A DNA stretch of 64,000 bases from Paralvinella palmiformis (taxonomy: Eukaryota > Annelida > Polychaeta > Terebellida > Alvinellidae). Where the stretch lies: positions 118,991 to 182,990 of the forward strand of contig JAODUP010001206.1 in assembly GCA_025642065.1 (NCBI GenBank), read 5' to 3'. A model generated the notes under the pieces. That model made no database searches, was not told the origin of the DNA, and saw only the letters and a list, made by a program, of their open reading frames with translations. Position numbers and translations under genes: made by a program. Numbering within the stretch: the stretch's first letter is position 1; every line of letters starts with the position of its first letter. Shown here in pieces: positions 62,712 to 64,000 of this stretch.

Positions 62712-63553
62712 AAAGACCAATCCAGGCGAAATGCGTTGCATCGGTTACCAACTGCAGTCTCGGATTAGAAACAGCTATGGCACCCACTATTAATCAGGAG
62801 ATGGCAACTTTTCACTAACGGTAAATACGTATGTGTAAATAAGTATGAGATTATTATTTCAGCTGAACAATTGTGTCTTTCCAAAGGATTTAACACAATA
62901 TATATCATATTGTAAAGCGCCTTAGAGCAGCTTCTAGCTGAATAGGGTGCTATATAAATGTCACATATTATTTTATCATGATATAAGTTATAACCCAACG
63001 ATTGAGTGGACCAATCTTTCCAGATGAATAACACAGCTAAGCTTTCATTACTTATGTTGATTCATATGGGATATTTGATGATTTTAAAATTATACTTTTA
63101 GCTGAATGCAAACTGATTTTAATATAGATTTTTAAATAGTTAATGCAGATATAAAGGCAAAATATGCAAGTTTTGGAAATATTATTTTTACTTGTACCTG
63201 GAAACCAATCATATACATGTATCACCTGTATATTATTAAATACAAAATGTTGTTAGATTAGATTATTAACATCCTTGACATTTACATGTAGTAAACACTG
63301 CACAAATGACTGAGTCAGAAAATAAAACAGTTCTCTTTCAAAATCAATACAAGATATCATACATAAATACTAATGTTACAATAATAGGAATCATCCATTG
63401 AATTATATTCTGTGTGATCACTGATTTTATCCATTCACATCATCATGTCAGACGGCAAAGCTTCTGCAAAAAATAATATCTTAGAATGGAAGTTTGAACT
63501 AGACAGGTCAGACCATAACCATGCAAATGGCACTGAACGTTACCTAATTTAGT

Positions 63554-63598
<45 letters not shown>

Positions 63599-63846
63599 TG
63601 GATGAAGTCTATGCCATTCCTAGTAAATGCAAAATTATGATCTGGAGATCACATGCCTTTAAGGGTCAATCTAAAAAATACCTGGTAAATAGCCTATATA
63701 CAGCTTTTCATTAAGAATTATTTTGGCAACTATACCCATAAATCGCCATGCAAAATAGTGATTCTTATATTTCTATTTCTAACCCGAGGCCGTAGTGTGA
63801 AATTCAGCGGCATGGTGGCACCAGGGGTAAATGGATCAGTCTATTA
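62712..63846 (-). mobile_element. inverted-terminal-repeat element, copy C, inverted, with a nested LINE tail
   Basis: Inverse of copies A and B: the right side (63770-63846) holds the CACTACGG/ATTCAGC block and the left side the CAGCTGAACAATTGTGTCTT block. The middle agrees with copy A in parts that copy B has lost (ATTATGATCTGGAGATCACA). An AT microsatellite (63558-63592) and a LINE tail (62911-62965) are inserted. Confidence 0.8.
62911..62965 (+). mobile_element. isolated L2-like LINE tail inside copy C
   Basis: AAGCGCCTTAGAGCAGCTTC, then TAGGGTGCTATATAAAT: the same stem-forming LINE tail as at 34404-34445. It interrupts sequence that is continuous in copies A and B, so it is an extremely 5'-truncated LINE insertion. 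Confidence 0.8.
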
Positions 63847-64000
63847 CTAGCAGCTAATTACAAGCTTTGTTTCTTGTAACAAATACTGATATAGTGGTAT
63901 ATTATCTGTATGACATTTGGGTTTCATAAATCATGCAGTATACTGGTGTTCTGGCAATCACTGAGCTCTGATTTAAAACATAGACTCTATGCCAGCAGAT

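Overview
The window is AT-rich nuclear DNA from an animal. Genes are split by many short introns, and the DNA between them is full of simple repeats and decayed transposons. An innexin locus, L2-type LINE fragments and several tRNA-derived SINE families fit a protostome, most probably a lophotrochozoan (mollusc- or brachiopod-like). The species cannot be named from the sequence alone.

Layout. 1-7970: intergenic, with a LINE reverse-transcriptase fossil (about 1735-2140), a tRNA-derived SINE (about 2938-3128), a foldback element with almost identical 85-base arms (3179-3658) and many microsatellites. 7972-14213 (minus): 20 exons of a receptor-type protein tyrosine phosphatase with an EGF-like piece, an FN3-like domain, one membrane helix and tandem phosphatase domains D1 and D2; it carries an in-frame stop and a one-base frameshift. 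14947-18060: transposon graveyard (an inverted-terminal-repeat element with a nested insert, a SINE, an L2-like LINE). 18654-20894 (plus): a broken innexin with two frameshifts and a SINE inside its first exon. 21609-27917 (minus): an intact nine-exon tetraspanin. 28000-32160: sparse repeats and one unrecognised open frame. About 32164-40297 (minus): a multi-exon gene of unknown function ending in a ubiquitin-like fold. 42554-43360 (plus): an intronless coding region for a KCNE/MinK-like single-pass protein. 43361-47980: repeats. 47982-57050 (minus): a complete ornithine decarboxylase gene with 10 coding exons and a 5' UTR exon. 58226-63846: a hAT-like element with a nested SINE, a second SINE, a small MITE and another inverted-terminal-repeat element.

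The genes do not form a pathway. The main biology is genome turnover: two of the six protein-coding loci (innexin and, probably, the phosphatase) are decaying. Several insertions show perfect target-site duplications, so their order of arrival can be read (SINE inside innexin, SINE inside LINE, SINE inside hAT element, LINE tail inside the inverted-repeat element). Two introns appear to use a rare GC donor, which the reading phase of the flanking exons supports independently. All exon limits were read by eye from splice consensus, phase and protein family knowledge.
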